This document shows, piece after piece, positions 19,837 to 20,536 of a stretch of DNA of 20,536 nt (its first letter is position 1; the number at the start of each line of letters is the position of its first letter). The notes under the pieces are model-generated. The model saw nothing but the letters and a program-made list of their open reading frames with translations, made no database searches and was not told the DNA's origin. Position numbers and translations under genes: made by a program. The stretch is from assembly GCA_015143735.1 (NCBI GenBank), contig VKHC01000079.1, positions 1 to 20,536 of the forward strand, read 5' to 3'. The stretch is from Synura sp. LO234KE. Lineage: Eukaryota; Sar; Synurophyceae; Synurales; Mallomonadaceae.

Positions 19837-20352
19837 ATGTTGCAAAATACAGGATCAAAAGAATTGCTCCCTTATCATACTCATGAGAAAAATGCTGAGA
19901 CTAAAGAATTTAATATACTTACACATCGGCTTGTCTATTTCATCGTTTTTGTTACTTGCTTTATATTTTACTTTAATTGTATTTTCAATGCTCTGAAGCC
20001 TCAATCGGCAGTGTACATTCTGACAACAGAACAAGATTCGAATAGATACCTGAGAACATCAACCAAATCATCTGATATAGCCTCAATTACGGCTGGTATA
20101 GGGGTGGCGGCTGGTGTAGGGGCGGCAATTGGCGCTGGGGCCGTTGCAGGAGGATTTTTATTGGTTGGACTCTCAGCAGTTGGACCTGTCGCAGGAGGTT
20201 TATTTGCATCTAGTATGGGGTCTGGCGTGGCTGCGGGGTCGCTCATGGCAACTGCGCAATCCGCAGCTATGACAAGCACGGCGTATTCGACAGGGGCAGT
20301 GATTGGAGCACTTTCATCCGGCACACTTGCTTCATACTATGAGCTTTTCTAA
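19837..20352 (+). CDS. ISG12/IFI6-like membrane protein
   Basis: From ATG 19837 the frame gives 171 residues to TAA at 20350-20352. It stays open upstream to 19696, so the true start may be further 5' or in another exon. Residues of about 31-53 form a membrane segment (LVYFIVFVTCFIFYFNCIF). Residues of about 80-171 are a Gly/Ala/Ser-rich hydrophobic domain with GIGVAAGVGAAIGAGAVAGG, then AAGSLMATAQSAAM and GALSSGTLASYY. This layout matches the ISG12 (Ifi-6-16) family: human IFI27 has the same hydrophobic, Gly-rich repeat and a comparable A-G-x-L-x-A-T-x-Q-S motif. In animals these are small mitochondrial or ER membrane proteins linked to apoptosis and antiviral responses, and family members also occur in fungi and protists with unknown roles. 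The extra N-terminal half here is not recognised. The high Gly/Ala content means part of the similarity could be compositional, but the ATxQS motif argues for homology. Confidence 0.65.
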   Translation: MLQNTGSKELLPYHTHEKNAETKEFNILTHRLVYFIVFVTCFIFYFNCIFNALKPQSAVYILTTEQDSNRYLRTSTKSSDIASITAGIGVAAGVGAAIGAGAVAGGFLLVGLSAVGPVAGGLFASSMGSGVAAGSLMATAQSAAMTSTAYSTGAVIGALSSGTLASYYELF

Positions 20353-20536
20353 TGAGAAATTTATAAATGATGATTTGAAGACGGCTGCAGATTAAACTTC
20401 AGTCCTTGCTAGTGCGGCCAATCATGCTGGATTTTACTTTTGATTTTAGTAATCTCAATAGATATCAAACCTAGGTAAATTTTCCTGCACTCTCTCACTG
20501 AGATGTTCTTTAAAATTCAGTTGAATATCTAATAAG
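20353..20536. other. 3' flank of the ISG12-like gene
   Basis: A/T-rich sequence follows the stop codon to the end of the window. No further gene or clear polyadenylation signal is recognised. Confidence 0.4.

Noticed and set aside
20001-20324. Minus-strand Ala/Pro-rich frame opposite the ISG12-like gene
   Set aside because: It is the antisense reading of a Gly/Ala-rich coding region, and the plus strand carries the family motif.
1-20536. tRNA, rRNA and CRISPR array
   Set aside because: Reading for B-box-like sequences, conserved rRNA segments and regularly spaced identical repeats found no convincing case; the tandem repeats present have no unique spacers.

Overview
The window looks like nuclear DNA of a eukaryote, most likely a protist, alga or early-diverging fungus. 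Supporting this are a gene with short GT..AG introns, widely spaced single genes rather than operons, a membrane-anchored cyclophilin, LINE-type RNase H debris, minisatellites and long stretches of decayed sequence. A stramenopile or a zoosporic fungus would fit the Crinkler-like NTPase relic and the cyclophilin type, but the lineage is an inference and I cannot fix the species. No rRNA, tRNA or CRISPR array was recognised.

Layout. Positions 1-700 hold nothing I can name. From 703 to 4600 there are two diverged copies (A near 703-1110, B near 4201-4595) of an unknown minus-strand coding repeat. They flank about 3 kb of C/T-rich decayed sequence that ends in a broken retroelement RNase H domain (3442-3860). 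Positions 4600-7100 are featureless apart from a possible reverse-transcriptase scrap near 7109. Positions 7264-8440 form a GC-rich island: a long imperfect foldback (arms 7264-7413 and 7476-7620) followed by a 39-bp coding minisatellite inside a 221-codon minus-strand ORF.

The best-supported genes are at 8939-11021. They are a three-exon minus-strand gene with one degenerate EF-hand and, head to head with it, a plus-strand type II membrane cyclophilin. Their start codons are only about 55 bp apart, so they probably share a promoter.

Downstream, 11022-12980 is empty of recognisable genes. A perfect 53-bp tandem duplication lies at 12984-13090. A fragmented unknown gene follows (13469-14460), then a clear but broken Crinkler/RHS-type P-loop NTPase (about 14977-17017) that can be followed from Walker A to a conserved C-terminal motif across several frameshifts and stops. 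A purine-rich minisatellite fills about 18000-18765, with short coding-like fragments in and after it.

The window ends with an unknown open exon (19189-19497) and an intact-looking ISG12/IFI6-like gene (19837-20352): a membrane segment followed by a glycine/alanine-rich hydrophobic domain. Nothing indicates that these genes work in one pathway. The most notable items are the ISG12-like protein, the NTPase relic, the GC-rich foldback island and the pair of unknown coding repeats around the LINE debris.
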